Shown in pieces: positions 11,556-24,939 of a DNA stretch of 64,000 nt. This stretch comes from Cacajao melanocephalus (taxonomy: Eukaryota > Chordata > Mammalia > Primates > Pitheciidae), in assembly GCA_963573385.1 (NCBI GenBank), contig CAUYLG010071549.1, forward strand, positions 62,001 to 126,000. Direction: 5' to 3'. A program made the position numbers and the translations under genes. The notes under the pieces were generated by a model. It searched no databases. It had not been told where the DNA came from and worked only from the letters and a program-made list of their open reading frames with translations. Each line of letters starts with the position of its first letter. Position 1 is the stretch's first letter.

Positions 11556-11770
11556 TTGCTCCTCCTTCCTCCTTTCCTTCCATTCACTTATCTAGCCACC
11601 CATCCAACTGTCAGTTTGTCCCTCTCTCCCTCTCCTCCCCACCTCCCTCTCTCCCTCCCTCCTTTCTCTCCTGCTCTCCTCCCCTCCCCTCCCTCCCTCC
11701 CCTCCTTTCCTCCTTCCCTCCACTCCCTCCCTCTCTCTCTCCCTCCCTTCCTCCTTCCCTCCCTCAATCC
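11556..11770 (+). repeat. Polypyrimidine tract, (CCCT/CCTTCC)n-like
   Basis: About 200 bases almost purely C and T on the plus strand (purest 11619-11765), built from CCCTCC, CCTTCC and CTCTCT words. The complement is purine-rich with many GGGAGG runs. Confidence 0.95.
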
Positions 11771-11774
11771 TGTA

Positions 11775-14275
11775 CCCACTGATTATTGGTGAATAGACAT
11801 TGAATATGTAAGACTCTGACCCACGACTTGGTCCCTCTGCAGAGAGGAAGCTCAGAGAGCCCACAGGATGCTTCCCTCATTCAGCCCTGGATCCCTCAGG
11901 TGGGCTCCCAAACCATCCTGGCCCCACATCCCACCGTGATATCACCTGCCCCTGGATGTGGAGAGCCGCAAAGCCATCCTTCTGGAAGGAACTTCTCGGA
12001 TCCTCTCCCCCTGGGTCCTCCGCCTTGCTGGGACTGCCATGCCCCTCAGTGTCACACCTCTCCTAGCCTACAGTACGCAGCCCCCCAAGCCACTCCAGTT
12101 TTGTGGACGCATAAACTCCCACCAGGTCCCCTTACTGAGGGCAGCCTTCACCAAATGCAGAGGTCCTGAACTGAGGGCTGCTTTCTCCTAAGGTTCTACA
12201 GGCGGGAGTCATGTTTCCCAGCTAAGCCACCAGCTGCCTGAGGACAGTCTGGGACATTCCTCTCAGGGCCGCCGCCACCTCCACCTCCAGCTCCAGCCAG
12301 ATGCGCCAGGCCTTCCTCACAGCCTCCCTGAGACACAGAGAGAAGCGGGCTGTGAAGCCCAGGCATGAGGAGGGTGCTCACAGTGTATGGAGCAGTCGCA
12401 GCCCTGGGGTCCTTGGGATTCTGCCATGAGACCAGCAGAGCTGACATGATTTGCTCTATTTTCATAGGAGGCAGGATGACAAGCCAGGTCACATAGGAAC
12501 GGGAGGAACACCAGCTTGTGGCGCCCCACCTGAGCACCCAGAATGCCCACAGAATAGACAGGGAGGGCCAGACCCACTTCAGAGGGCAGCTGTGGTGGGG
12601 TGGGGACTTACAAGAGCCCACAGAGCAGATCTAGGACTGGCCCAAACCTAGTGGTCATGTGGCATGGCAAGGCTGGCATGGCACCCAGTCTGCTGCCCTG
12701 CTGGCTACCAGGGATGAGGTGGCATATTCTCTGGATGAATCCACCCCTTTGCCTCCCCACACCGGAGACTGATGGGCTGCCTATCCCCACCAGCCCACCC
12801 AGAAGGGCAGTTCAGACCCCAACCTCTGAGGGCTCAGGGCCTCTCAGTCTGTAGCACCTGGCCCTACTGGGATTCTGCTTAGAAAGGCCTGATAGAGGGG
12901 ACCCCCCCCGCCAGACTCAGCCTCCATTATCCCATCAACAAGACAGAGCTGGGCTCACGGTAAACGCAAATGTAGGTGCGAATCCCTTGGGACCTTGTCA
13001 AAGCGCTGACTGATTGTGGTCTGGGACAGTGCTGAGCCCTCACATTCCTAACAAGCTTCCAGGTAATGCTCTAAGGGGCAAAGCTCTAAGGGGCTCCCGG
13101 CTCTAAGCCCCAGCTCCCAGAGAGCCAGCGTTATGGAGAGAGCACATGTCGTGCAGAATAAAAAGAAATCTTTTCAAAAGTGGTCCCCAGGGTCGGGGGA
13201 GAGGAGGTCAGAGAATGGAGGCCGGGGACAATAGTGAATAGAGTTGGGATTATTCTCTGAACTCTGACTCCTCGTGGGAACGAGGTTATGAAAAGCTTTT
13301 CTTAAAATGGTTATTATTTAGTGGCCTGTCCAAAATAAACACACACATGCACTGCATGGAGCCAGGCAGGAAGTGAGGAACATCTGGGAGACATCTGGCT
13401 GCTGGAACTGAGAAGTGGGTTGGGGAGGGCCAGTGGGAGCTGGAGACGGTCTGTGTGCAGTGGTCACCCACAGTCACACAGGCACACCAGCACGCCCCCG
13501 CTGCCGGCCAGCTTGGAGCACGCAGGCACGCACACAGGCACATGGGGCATGCCCGGGACCTGCAGGACCTCGCTGGCGGCGGCTGAAGATCGTGGGTTCT
13601 CGGAAGCGGACATCCTTGCTCTCAGGATCCGCCTTCCCTCCTCCCTCTTCTCGTCTTGGAGGTTGTGATATTTATGACTTGCCTCTACGTACAAAAGCTG
13701 AGTGTTTTCCTTCCACCTGCTCCCTAGCTCGCCTCAGAAAGGAGCAGGGTCCTGAGTAGAGGCAAACTTAGGGCAAGTCTCCAGGCTCCTCCAGATCTGT
13801 GCACTCTGTAAGTAAGATATGACTCTTCTGCCTGGTTCACGGGAACACTAGAGGACACTCACTGATATTCAACTGATATTTACTGCAAACCTTCTGCAGT
13901 GCCAGATGACATCCTAGGGGCTGGGTGTCATCTCAGGAGATTATAACCAAACCTTAACACCCAGGTTTAGGGTGTTGTCACAATGCCCGAGTGGCCCCGA
14001 GGTGGGGGGCCACCCTTACCCAGCAGGCACTGGCCCAGGTTGCAGTGACAAACCTGCCACCGCCCTATGAAGGCCAGGGCTCAGAGTCTCACGTGGATTA
14101 CGCCTGCGGGCGTCGTGCATCATTTCTGTTGTGGGTGTGCTGTGTGGGGAGTTCCTCCAAGGAGACTCGGAGGGCAGGGACCTCGTGTTGCACAGTTCTC
14201 TGTCCCCAAAGATGCCTGGCCCAGTACTAGAAACAGCAGAATAGGTGGTGGCTAAATAAATGGAGAGACCTGGGC
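11775..14275. other. Unique GC-rich intron, no gene
   Basis: No exon recognised. Includes a C8 run near 12903, an L2/MIR-class relic near 13855-13960, and a CpG-containing patch at 13480-13620 too small to call an island. Confidence 0.4.
13855..13960 (-). mobile_element. L2/MIR-class relic
   Basis: ATTCAACTGATATTTACTGC ... CAGTGCCAGATGACATCCTA resembles the antisense ATATTTATTGAGC...GTGCCAGGCAC segment. Highly diverged. Confidence 0.4.
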
Positions 14276-14279
14276 TTGT

Positions 14280-14520
14280 ACAAAGGGCACAGTCTCTGGA
14301 GACAGACACACCCAGGTGGAGATCCTCATACTGCCACACGCTAGCCGTGTGACTTTGGGCAAGTTGCTTTACCTCTCTGGGTCTCAGTGTACTCAAATAT
14401 AAAATATGGACAACAATGTTTAGCTCCAAGGGCTAAGCAGCCTGATATGTAAGGTCCTTCACGCAGAACCTGGTATTTGGTTAACTCAACAAATGTTATT
14501 ACAAGGCACAGAAGAGACTT
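14280..14520 (+). mobile_element. MIR element, near full length
   Basis: In sense order: CAGTCTCTGGAGACAGACAC, CTAGCCGTGTGACTTTGGGC, CTCTGGGTCTCAGTGTAC and CAACAAATGTTATT. Confidence 0.85.
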
Positions 14521-14750
14521 TAAAAGTAGTATTCACGCAGTGATCTTAGATGGTCCCTGTAGCTGTGGTTCTGATTTTCCTCCACCATCCTTCCAGCCCT
14601 CGCTGGAGTGTCTCTGACAGTCCTGGCTGTTTAGGTGGGGTAGCCTCTGAGGAGGGGGTGGCGAAGGCTTCCCCAGCCCCCTGGGGAACAGGGAAGGGAA
14701 CGAACTGTGGCTGAGAACCTTGGTGTTGGTACCTTCCCAGAAGCCTTCAG

Positions 14751-14900
14751 AGCTGTGCTATCCAACACGGTGGCCACTAGCCATACGTGGCTGTTTAAAC
14801 TTTAATTAGAATTAAAAGTTCAGTTCCTTTATCACCCTGGCCATATTTCCAGTGCTCAATAGCCATGTGTGGCTAGTGGCTACCAGACTGAACAGTGCAG
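14751..14900. mobile_element. Palindromic MER/MITE (hAT-type, non-autonomous)
   Basis: GCTGTGCTATCCAACACGGT and GGCCACTAGCCATACGTGGC at the left are mirrored by ATAGCCATGTGTGGCTAGTG and CAGACTGAACAGTGCAG at the right, with an AT-rich centre (TTTAATTAGAATTAAAAG). This is a familiar palindromic human MER repeat; I am not certain of the family name. Confidence 0.75.
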
Positions 14901-15051
14901 GCAGAGGACGTCCCATCCCCGCAGGAGGTCTCACTGCACAGTGCTGCTCTTGGGGAAGGTGTGACAGCCCCCACTGCGCAGATGGGGAAACTGAGCCTGA
15001 AGCTCAGGCTCTTTCTGCTCCACCCTAAGGCAGCTCCCAGACTCTCTTCCG

Positions 15052-15345
15052 TTTTTTCTTTTTTTGAGACTGAGTCTCACTCTGTCACCCAAGCTGGAGT
15101 GCAGTGGTGTGATCTGAGCTCACTGCAACCTCCGCCTCCTAGGTTCAAGTGATTCTCCTGCCTCAGTCTCCCAAGTAGTTGGGATTACAGGTGTGTGCCA
15201 CCACGCCTGGCTAATTTTTGTATTTTTAGTAAAAATGGGGTTTCACCATGTTGGCCAGGCCGGTCACGAACTCCTGACCTCAGGTGATCCACCCTCTTCG
15301 GCCTCCCAAAGTGCTGGGATTACAGGCAGCCACTGCGCCTGGCTC
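15052..15345 (-). mobile_element. AluS-like element
   Basis: Poly-T head followed by GAGACTGAGTCTCACTCTGT and ending GCCACTGCGCCTGGCT. Target duplication CCCAGACTCT at 15036-15045 and 15346-15355. Confidence 0.93.
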
Positions 15346-17109
15346 CCCAGACTCTTGAGTGGGTGGGCTGAGGTCCTCACCAGATGTTCCATGGTCCCAC
15401 CTGCTGGAAGGCTGGGGCACACCCAGTGCTCTGCTGCTGGCAGGGCCAAGCCCAGGATAGAGAGAGTAACACTGTGGCCCATTCACTCTCCCTCACCCAG
15501 GCGACATGAAGACACCTCCAACACATGTCTGGGGGCCAGTGACCAAGAGCCGGAACCCAAGAGTCTACAGAGGGCATCAGGCACTCCTGGCCTGCCATTC
15601 CACAGTGCCAACCCTTTGCAGGGACAGCCAGGGTTTCACAGGGACAATGGCTATACAAGGGTCTGTAACTGTAGGGTGATCACATTCCAGCTACAGAGTG
15701 GATCCTCCTGGAATGTTGTGTTCACAGGCTGTGTTAATGTCTCTAGGGGGTGGGTAGGCCCCACCCAGGGAAGGTAGGGCAGACCTAACAGTATGGAGCA
15801 GGGCCCAAATGAAGAGGGAGCTGCCCGCTCGGCTGCTGGAAAGAAGCCCACGCCAGGCTCTCCTTTCCCTCAGTGGGCTTTCCCCTCTGCTGAACTAGCT
15901 CAGGGGGCCTCAGAGTACCTCACAATGAGCATTACCATTTCTGGCCATGTCGTTGTGGGCCTCAGCTTCCTCATCCACACAAAGGAGATCATCTCACCTA
16001 GGGGGAGTGGGGGTGAGCTCACATGTCACAGTAACAGACACAGGCTCTGGGCCACGGCCGGCCGATGCACGCCACACAGGAAGGGAGTCAGAGGGAGGGC
16101 CTGAGACAGACTGTGAGGGAATGCCACGCCCCCCCATGTCCCCTCCCCACTTCACTCCAGGGGGCTGGGGCTGGCCTAGGAAGAAGGGCCTCAGGCCTCC
16201 ACAAAGCCGATCAGCAAGCTGGGCCTCTGTGCAGCCTCTCTGAGCACCAGGCCATGTGTGAGCATCTCACTAACAGCAGGGGCTGCTGGGCAAGTCTCAC
16301 CTCCTCTGGTGGTGACTCTAGGCCAGCCCCACACTCCTTCCAGGCTGTAATCACTTAGGAGGTGATGTACAAGATAACTACGGGGCTGCTATTATCCCCA
16401 TTGTTAGAAGTTTATTATTACCATTAGCCTGGCCTTAACCCACTCTAATGGCCCAGGCACACCATGATGATCCTGCGTCCTTAGGCGGCACTTAGAAGCA
16501 CTGGGCCTCCACTTGGGCAATGGTAATGAGAAGCTCCTTCCAGTTCCGACAGCCTGTGATTTAAAGATAGAGATCTCCTGGGGAGGTGCCAGGCCAAGGA
16601 GAAGACGGGCCTTCTGTCGTGGTGCCAGTTACTACTGTTATTGTTCGAGTCCAGCCCATCCTCCCTGGGACAGAGCTAGATGTGCCCGAGAAGCACATCT
16701 CCCCTGCCTCTGCAGCCTCCCCTCCTCAGATATTACATGTGTTCACCAGGGCCTCCGGCTCATCCCTGAGCAGACCGGAGCCCCTGGAGACAGCACGAAC
16801 CCGGGACATGGTCACATACCAGGTTCTGGGACACAAGCTAGCTCTCTGACTGGAGCAGGCTGCGCAGCAGTGGGGATATGGGGCGCTTGAGGAGGTCTTC
16901 ATGCACAACAAGCCAGGTGCCTGCAGGATGTTTCTGCAGGGCTCTTGCTGAAGCTACTGAGTTACACACCCTCTGGGGGGGGCTTTGGCACAGGCGACCC
17001 AGCAAGCTTCTCAGGGCTGCTTAGGCAACCTCTCCTCTAGCTGAAGTGAATCACAGCTAACTGAGTCTTAAGACAGGAGCCCCGGGAGGTCTGGAGCCAG
17101 GACATGAAA

Positions 17110-17260
17110 CCCAGTGGCTGCTTGACTTCTCTAAGCCTCAGTTTTGTCCTCTATAAACTGGGGGCCTAGTTCTTGCCTAAGGAGGCTGTGAAGATGAACG
17201 GGATCAATACAAGCAGAGCTCTCTGACCAGTTCCTGGCACACATGTAGGCTACCACCGTG
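17110..17260 (+). mobile_element. MIR fragment
   Basis: TTGACTTCTCTAAGCCTCAG, CCTCTATAAACTGGGG and CCAGTTCCTGGCACACATGT. Confidence 0.7.
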
Positions 17261-18734
17261 ACGGACTCTCAGACATATTAAGTCCCAAAACAGCAACAAC
17301 AAAACTATAGAACATTGGATTCTCAGGCTGTTAATGACAAGAAGCTCGGCGGGCCATCCTAAACTTGCCCTTCAGGCAGGACTTCGTACCAAAGCCGCCT
17401 TCTTGGCCCTTAGTACCAAGGAGCCTGCCTCGTCTTCTTCTAAAGGCCATCAAAGGAACCTTCTGGCTTCTCAGCCACAGGCAGGCTCAGCCTAGACAGA
17501 TGGACAGCCAGAAATATCAACTACGCCTCTGCTGTTCCCGCTCCCATCCTCCCCTCAGGTCTTTTAGAAATGAGACCGAGTAGCGGAGGAACAGTGGGGG
17601 AGGAGGAGCAGGCAGCAGGCAGCTGCTGGGCCGGGAGGAAATTATTGCTGGTAGCCTCTGCTCAGCCGTGACCCTAACAGGAAGCCATTGTGAGGGCCCC
17701 TTGGGAGGCTGAAGTCTGAAGGCAGGGCAAGGGATGGAGTTTGGACCTTCTAGGCCTCACCACCCATGTCCACCCTGCTGGCCCTGTGCCCAAGGCCTGA
17801 GTGTATCAGAGGCAGGCCAGAGGCATCACCACCATGGCTAGGCCACCCTGAGAGCCTGCCTTCCTTCCTGGGGTTACTGGGGTCCCACTTACTGGTAGAA
17901 GGGGAATCAGGCTCAGGAGGTTACATGAGAAGAGGAACTGAGGTATCCCTGGTGGTGAGTGGCTGGCCCAGGCCCGTGGGCAGAAGCCAAGGATGCAGAT
18001 TTGACCTGGACACCAATAGCTGCCCAAGTCATCCAAAAAAATGCAGCAGGCTGCATGGCAGGAGAGTGAGCGTGCCCGGGGGGAGGGGGCACAGGCTGGC
18101 ACATGAGTAGCTCGGCTCATAATCTGGGGCTCCCTCCCACAGCAGAGCTTCCGAGGTGGAGAATGGAGAGACCCTGAGGGTAGGTGGGGCAGGGGGAGGG
18201 AAGGAAGGCTCAGCAGGGGCAGCAGCTAACATCCCCCCTCCCTCACCTGCCTGGAGCCCCGAGCCCAGCCTTTCCTGCCTCCAGGCACCCCACACTGGGC
18301 ACCTGTTTATTTCTCCACAAGCTCAAGGCCAGTCCTCTCACGGAATGGGCAGCTCCCCAAGGGCAGCCCCGGTGGTTTAGTATATAGTACAGGGTCCGCT
18401 AAATCCAGATGTCTGTGAGCTCAAATGCAGGTAAGAGGAGGGAACCCTGTGAAGCAGAGGAAACTGGGTTTCAGGGTCAGCCAGGAGCCTTCTGGCACCA
18501 GCCACCATATGCACAGCTCATAACCTCTGGGGTTCCCACCCATCCACCAGGGGTTTGTGCCCACTGCCTGCCCTGAGGACGCCCTGCTTTTGCACTGCTG
18601 AACAGAGGACAGGGGGTGGAGTGGGCTCTCCAGACTGGGCCACTGCAGCTAAGCACCAGAAGCCAACCTTAGTGCTGGGCAGCGCATGGCATGGGCCTTC
18701 TGACTGACATGCACAGCTCCCCACAAGGCTGGAA

Positions 18735-18800
18735 CTACTTACTAGTGATGGGGAAACAGGGCCCATGAGGTTCAGTGATCTGCCAGTGACACGAATGAGG
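18735..18800 (-). mobile_element. MIR fragment, antisense
   Basis: ACTAGTGATGGGGAAACAGG, GTTCAGTGATCTGCCAGTGA. Confidence 0.4.
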
Positions 18801-19329
18801 AGCCCCTAACTGTTCAATCAGGATGGGCAACCGCAGCCTGCCGCTCGGCAACCCTCAATCCCACCCACCTGAACTCGATGGCCACCTTCAGGCCCACTCC
18901 CTCCCTGATCCTGGGCCTCCTGTCAGCTCAGGCACCCCCTCTTCATAACAAGATTCTCCCGGGTGTGGGGAGTCACTTTCGTTGATGTTCCTTTATAGAA
19001 AACACTTCCCCTTCCCATGGCCGCTGCTAAAACCCACCCCACTACCCCCAATACTATCCCAGTGCCAGTAAGCCCGGACACTAAGGTATCTACTAGCTGA
19101 GAGGTTTTCTGGCCATTGAGGAAGATGATAAGTCAGTCTTTCCTGGGTCACATTCACCACGGGGGCAGAGGATGGCTTAGGGTGGCTGGGGGTCAGGCCA
19201 CTCAAACCTGAACCCACCTTCTCTTCCATCATCTCAGGACAGCTCAAGGGCAGGGAAATAAACAAGGTGTTACCAGGCCTCCATTTCTATGTCTGAGCAG
19301 GCAGAGGCCTAAACTCCCTCGTCTAAAGC

Positions 19330-19978
<649 letters not shown>

Positions 19979-20739
19979 TCACTGGAAACTTTGGGAAGAA
20001 AAGAGCCACTCTGGAGAAGTGAGCCATGTGAACAGGCCTGCCCTGGGCGGGCGTTGTGGGGATTTTGCCCGACTTTCCTGCCCCTTTGCACCCTCCAGAA
20101 CAGTTTACCCCTGAGGTCTTTGAGCAACCCCTTCCTGTGGCTCCAAATGGCAGGGAGACTGGTGTTTCCAACAGGAAGCAGGCTTTCCACCCGGGGCAGG
20201 GGCCCCCAGCACCTCTAGTTTTTAATGATCACACGCCTATTTATTTAGTTTCTGAACAGCTCCAGATTTCTGCCTGAGGGAGTTCCAGGCAGTTAGGCTA
20301 TTTGCGGTGAAGTTAATGAAGCAACTCAGTGGAAGCTGCCTGTCTCCCACTCCCCTCTGTGGGAAGACACAGGAGGCCCCTTGATCCCCATTTACCTGCC
20401 AGACAGGAGCCTCTCCTCACCTTCCTCATCTTCCCCATCTTCCCCCACCCTGCAAGGTACCACACCTCCTCCCCCAGGCTCACCTGGCTCACCACCAACC
20501 AGGGAAACGGACTGGCCAAGGTTTCAGTGTTTCTACTTGCCTCAAGGTGAGCACCAAATATTTCTTAAGACAGAATAAAAGACTTAGAAAATCTTAGTAA
20601 AGACCACTCCTGCTCCCAGTAAAGCTCCCGGCTTCTCTATCCTACAGCGGCCACAGGCTGAAGATGGAGTCAGGAGGCTTCCAATTGGCCGCATCTCCTT
20701 TGCACCAGGTGCTGCATGAACACCTTGCGTAATAGTGGT

Positions 20740-20945
20740 TTGTGCTTCTAATAACTGGCACTCAGGATTGCCAGCTTTGTGCTGAGGACTTTCCATGTAT
20801 TTACTCACTGAAGTCTCGCTGCTCGTACCCCTATTTTACAGATGAGAGAACTGAAGTCTTGAGAGGTGACCCCAGGGGCACATGGTCAGTAAGAGGCAGA
20901 ACTGAGTTTCATACCAGTCTATCCAACCCCCAAATGCCCAAGCAC
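20740..20945 (-). mobile_element. MIR element, antisense
   Basis: CCCCTATTTTACAGATGAGA, GAACTGAAGTCTTGAGAGG and ACATGGTCAGTAAGAGGCAG. Confidence 0.8.
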
Positions 20946-20954
20946 TAAGCGAGA

Positions 20955-21125
20955 CTGCTCTCTCGCTCTAATCTCATTTAAACCTCACGGAGACGTTATG
21001 GGGAAGATAGCTATTAATTCCATTTTGCAGTTGAAGATGAGGCTCAGATGGGCTAAACCATCCAGGGACACATGATTCGGAAGTAGGGAGGGTGGCATTT
21101 GACCCCAGGCTGTTGCCAGGACTTT
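20955..21125 (-). mobile_element. Second MIR element, antisense, in tandem
   Basis: CTAATCTCATTTAAACCTCA, ATTCCATTTTGCAGTTGAAG and ATGAGGCTCAGATGGGC; independent of the MIR just before it. Confidence 0.75.
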
Positions 21126-21279
21126 TCCACATAAGCATGAGTCTTGGTGACCAGGAAAAGAGGGGTCATTAGGGAACATGCACTTGGTCCCCAGAGTGGG
21201 CCTCTGCTCACAGGCTCCTCGGCCTCTGCCACTTCACACCCAGCCTGGGATCCTCGCTACCCTCCACCCAGGCAGGCCT

Positions 21280-21400
21280 GTGTGCCCACCCACCTGCACC
21301 GCCTGCCTCTTCTCCAAACCTCTGAATCCCCAGGAGCCCCGTCTATACCCCTACCTCCTCCAGGAAGCCTTCCACATCCCAGCCATGGAGCTCACGCCTC
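21280..21400 (+). mobile_element. L2 3'-end fragment
   Basis: CTACCTCCTCCAGGAAGCCT and surrounding C/T-rich L2-like sequence. Confidence 0.5.
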
Positions 21401-22179
21401 TGAGCTGGAGAAAATGTGGGCTCTCCCTCTTTAGGGGCATGCATCTTCTCTCATTCCTAAGTGGAATTTTGTGAGCTCCCTGGGGGTAGGTTCTGGGTCC
21501 TCTTGGAGCTAGGCACAGAGAAGGGAATGATCAATATTGGGGGTTCACTGCTTTCAGGACCAGGGTCCCTATGGCCTCTTAAGGCCTTCACTGGGCCTCC
21601 CCATCCATTCTCCCAGAGGAGAAGCAGAGCAGGCTTCCTTTGCACAGAGAGGAAACCAAGGCATAGCTAATGGCAAGAGCCAGGGAGTTTCCACCGGGGG
21701 CTCGGGCAGGGAAGCCCAGCACCCATGAATGAGGAGGCTACTGCCGGTCAGGGTGGGGCGGGAGAGCCCTGGGCCCCGCTCTGAGGAACTCTGAGAAACG
21801 GTTTACGACTTTCTAAGTGGGCCTCTGCTGACAGCTTAACAGCCAGCTCCTCCCTGCTCCGGCTTCATATTTACGAGCTGGCTCAAAAGGGGGGGCTCAG
21901 GAATCCGGCCCACACCACCCGATCCTCAGCCCTCTGGCTCCGGGGCCAGGAAGCCATAAAAAAATGATCTTGCATTGCTTCCCTTCCCCCACATGGTGTT
22001 TTAGGTGGGGCGGGACGGGCATGGCAATGGACGCTGGGGGCAGGGAAGATGTAGGGTCTTTTTCAAAGGCTGCACGAGCACATTCTCACAGAGGGGAACT
22101 CCACTGCCCAGGCTTTCAGCAGCAGGCTTTGCCCAGTCCTGGGGACCCCTAGTCTGAGCTGTCAAGGGCTGGACATACT

Positions 22180-22440
22180 CATATTCATGGGGCACCTACT
22201 CCAAGCCAAGGTGTCACCTCCAATATCTCACTTGGTCTTCCCAGCAACCTGAGGAGTCTGACAAGATTTGGAAAGGTCTTTGGGCTCAGATCTCCACTGT
22301 TCCCTCCTGCCCCCCACCAGAAGGCCTCTTCAGTTTACAGTTGAAGAGTGAGACCCAGAGAGGGCAAGGAACTTGCCTAAAGTCATATAGCATATTAGTG
22401 GTGGAGTGTGGACCTGAACTGGGACTCCCAGCTCCCAAGG
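22180..22440 (-). mobile_element. MIR element, antisense, interrupted by extra sequence
   Basis: ATATTCATGGGGCACCTACT and AATATCTCACTTGGTCTTCC at the left; AGACCCAGAGAGGGCAAGGA, CTTGCCTAAAGTCATATAGC at the right. Confidence 0.7.
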
Positions 22441-24139
22441 CAGTAGGACCCATGCGGCACGCTGCAGGTTCCTGACATGCCAGTGGCTGAGGTGGGGATG
22501 ATCCCTTTGCCTTCCACATGGGTCCCTCTGTCTATAGATGGCCCAAATACGACCAGATGCTCTCTGGGACTCTCAGCAGCTCGGGCACTCTACGGCTGGA
22601 ATTCCACGATGGTGCCTGGTCTGAGGCCCAGTTGGTACCGAGCAGCCCTTCCTTTTCAGGCTGAGGCCAAGAGGCCACCCCAGCCCTGGCCATTCTCTAA
22701 ACTTAGTCCTCAGAGCTAGGGGCTGGGCTCCGGGAGCCCCCTGGGACCCCCCTGCCCGTCCCTAAGTGTCCTCCCACTGTCTGGCCTGGGAAGGGCCAGC
22801 GTCTCCCACAGGACGTGGCCGTCTGGCTGGCTGAAGCCTCCGCCACATCCCCTCTGGGTGCTCTCCAGGCCCAAAGCTGAGGAATGCTGACCACGGAAGG
22901 AACCCCACCCTCTGTCCCCATCCCAGCCCACACTGGCACGGCCCCTAGTCCACATCCCCTCTTCTTCCCGCTGAAGTGGGTCAGTCGCACCCAGGGAAAC
23001 CAGTCCTCAGCTCTCTGCTGAGTTCGGGGCTCTGGCTACAGTGGGGGCTCAGCAAATGGTCATCCAGCCCCCAGAGGAGTTCGGAGGGGAGGATGGTGCT
23101 AGAGGGAGGTCTGGTGGCTACAGGCCTCTTGGTCCCACCCCTCCTGTCTTTGTCTGTGGTCTGGGCCCCTTTCCTGGTGGCCCCCTAGCAAGGGGCTGTC
23201 TGCAGATAATCAGGGAACAGATTTGGGAAGAAAGAGGAAAAAAAAGCAGTCCGGCGCCAGACAGGATCCTTATCTTCTGGGGCGGAATGTCTGTCAGAGG
23301 CAGCAGCAGCAGGGCAGGGAGTCCCGCAGCAGAGGCCAGGCACTTGCAGCCAGGGCAGGGGAGGAAGGGCCACCCTGGGCGCTGGTGGTGGGGAGGGGAT
23401 GGCCTCTCCTTCTGGGCCAGGAGACAAGTGGGAATCCGGCCTGCTGGGGAGGGGATCTGGATGCCAAATCCTGTCCCCTCAGCCCAGCTCTGAGGATGGG
23501 TCTCCCTGATACAAGATGTGTTCAGGACTCTGGGACCTCTGCAAACAGAACAGAGGAAGAGGGGCCCAGGTTCCCAAGTCCCCCAAGTTCCTAACAAGGC
23601 AGCAGGGCCCCTAGACCCAGCAGCCTGGAACTGGCTGGGGAACTGTTTTAGCCACCAGACTCTGGCTGAGTATTGTAGCTGTACCTATAGGTGCTCTCAC
23701 CTGTAGAATGGGGATGAAACCCCACATGCCTCTTGCACTGAGCTATTAGGCTTCTCCCAGAGATACCATCTAGAAAGGGCCTAGCAAAGGGAGGGTGTGT
23801 TCTGCTGGGGGCTTTGAGCCTCCCACCCCAGGGGCTTCTTGCTGGTTCTCACACAGCTTGAGGGACCAAAGGAAGGTCATACAAGGGGCTCTGCTTCTTC
23901 CGATGGCCCCCGAACACTCTCAGTGAAACCCCACAACACGGTGAAGGTCCTTTTCATAGAGCAGAGAGCAGGTTTTCAGATGGGGCAGTTTCCCCAGGGC
24001 AGTCCATTAATCTTGGGACCAAGAAGCTTCGATTCCCTGGCTTGGACTTCTCTGGGCCAGGGCTGAATCCCAAGAATGAAGACTTATCTCCGTGGAGGCC
24101 CCAGCGAAAGACCCTGGAGGGGGCAGTGTCAAGTGCAGG

Positions 24140-24300
24140 CCAAGGGCACAGGCCCTAATCTGGGTTCGAGCCCAGGCTCTTCTGCCACTTCCTGGCTGTG
24201 TGACCCTGGGCAAGTGGCCTTATCTCTGCCCCCAACCCCGGGTTAATTTCCTTATCTATAAAATGAGGAAGATGTCTCTTCAGTGCTAACATTCTGTGAC
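24140..24300 (+). mobile_element. MIR element with intact tRNA-like B box
   Basis: CTGGGTTCGAGCCCAGGCTC, CTGGCTGTGTGACCCTGGGC, TTATCTATAAAATGAGG in sense order. Confidence 0.85.
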
Positions 24301-24939
24301 TTCACACTTGACCTAACAGGCTCTGCCCCTGAGAAACTTGAACCGTAAGAAGAAGGGAGCCAGGAAACATGGAACTTATACTCACACACCCATCAGGCAG
24401 AGAAGCATCAAACCAAGTGTGCCCGCATGGCCTGGAACACCCTGGGGCCAAGTTCCCTTGTGGACCCTGTTTCTAATCTCCTGGCGGCGTCAGCCAGGAG
24501 CAGCTGGAGTGGGATGGCCTCCTGCAGGAGTTGGACCAGTTCATCTCCCAGGGAGAGGCCAGAGGAAGACATGCCAGCCAGGGTCCTGAAGAAGAAGGAA
24601 ATGCTTCTGTCTGGTGCTGGGGATTATAGACACGCTCTCCTGTGCCCTACCTCCAGGCCCCTGTGCCCCAACCCAGCCCCACCAGAACCTGGCTGGCCTG
24701 TCCCCCAGCTGCCATCTGTAGGGGCTGGTCCTCATTAGCTGCTATGGCAGCTGAGGGACTGGGAGAGGGGGATGCAGGCTGCAGAGCTAGAAACGAAAGC
24801 CAGGCTGGGACGGTGGCCACCTCTGGAGCTAGAGTGATGGACCCTGGACTGGGGAGAGGGAGGGGAGGAGGAGACAAGGGACTATAGGGGCGAGCTTGGC
24901 CAGTGAGAGAGGCAAAGGTGAGAGCTGGCTGGAGCCGCC

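Larger units (their letters stand above)
15360..19325. other. Unique GC-rich intron with sparse MIRs
   Basis: No gene seen. MIR relics lie at about 15930-16010, 17110-17260 and 18735-18800. A more AT-rich patch at 16340-16470 (TATTATCCCCATTGTTAGAA, TTATTATTACCATTAGCC) may be constrained. Confidence 0.4.

Noticed and set aside
24160..24185. tRNA-like B box (GGTTCGAGCCC)
   Set aside because: Part of a MIR element, which is tRNA-derived; no tRNA cloverleaf surrounds it.
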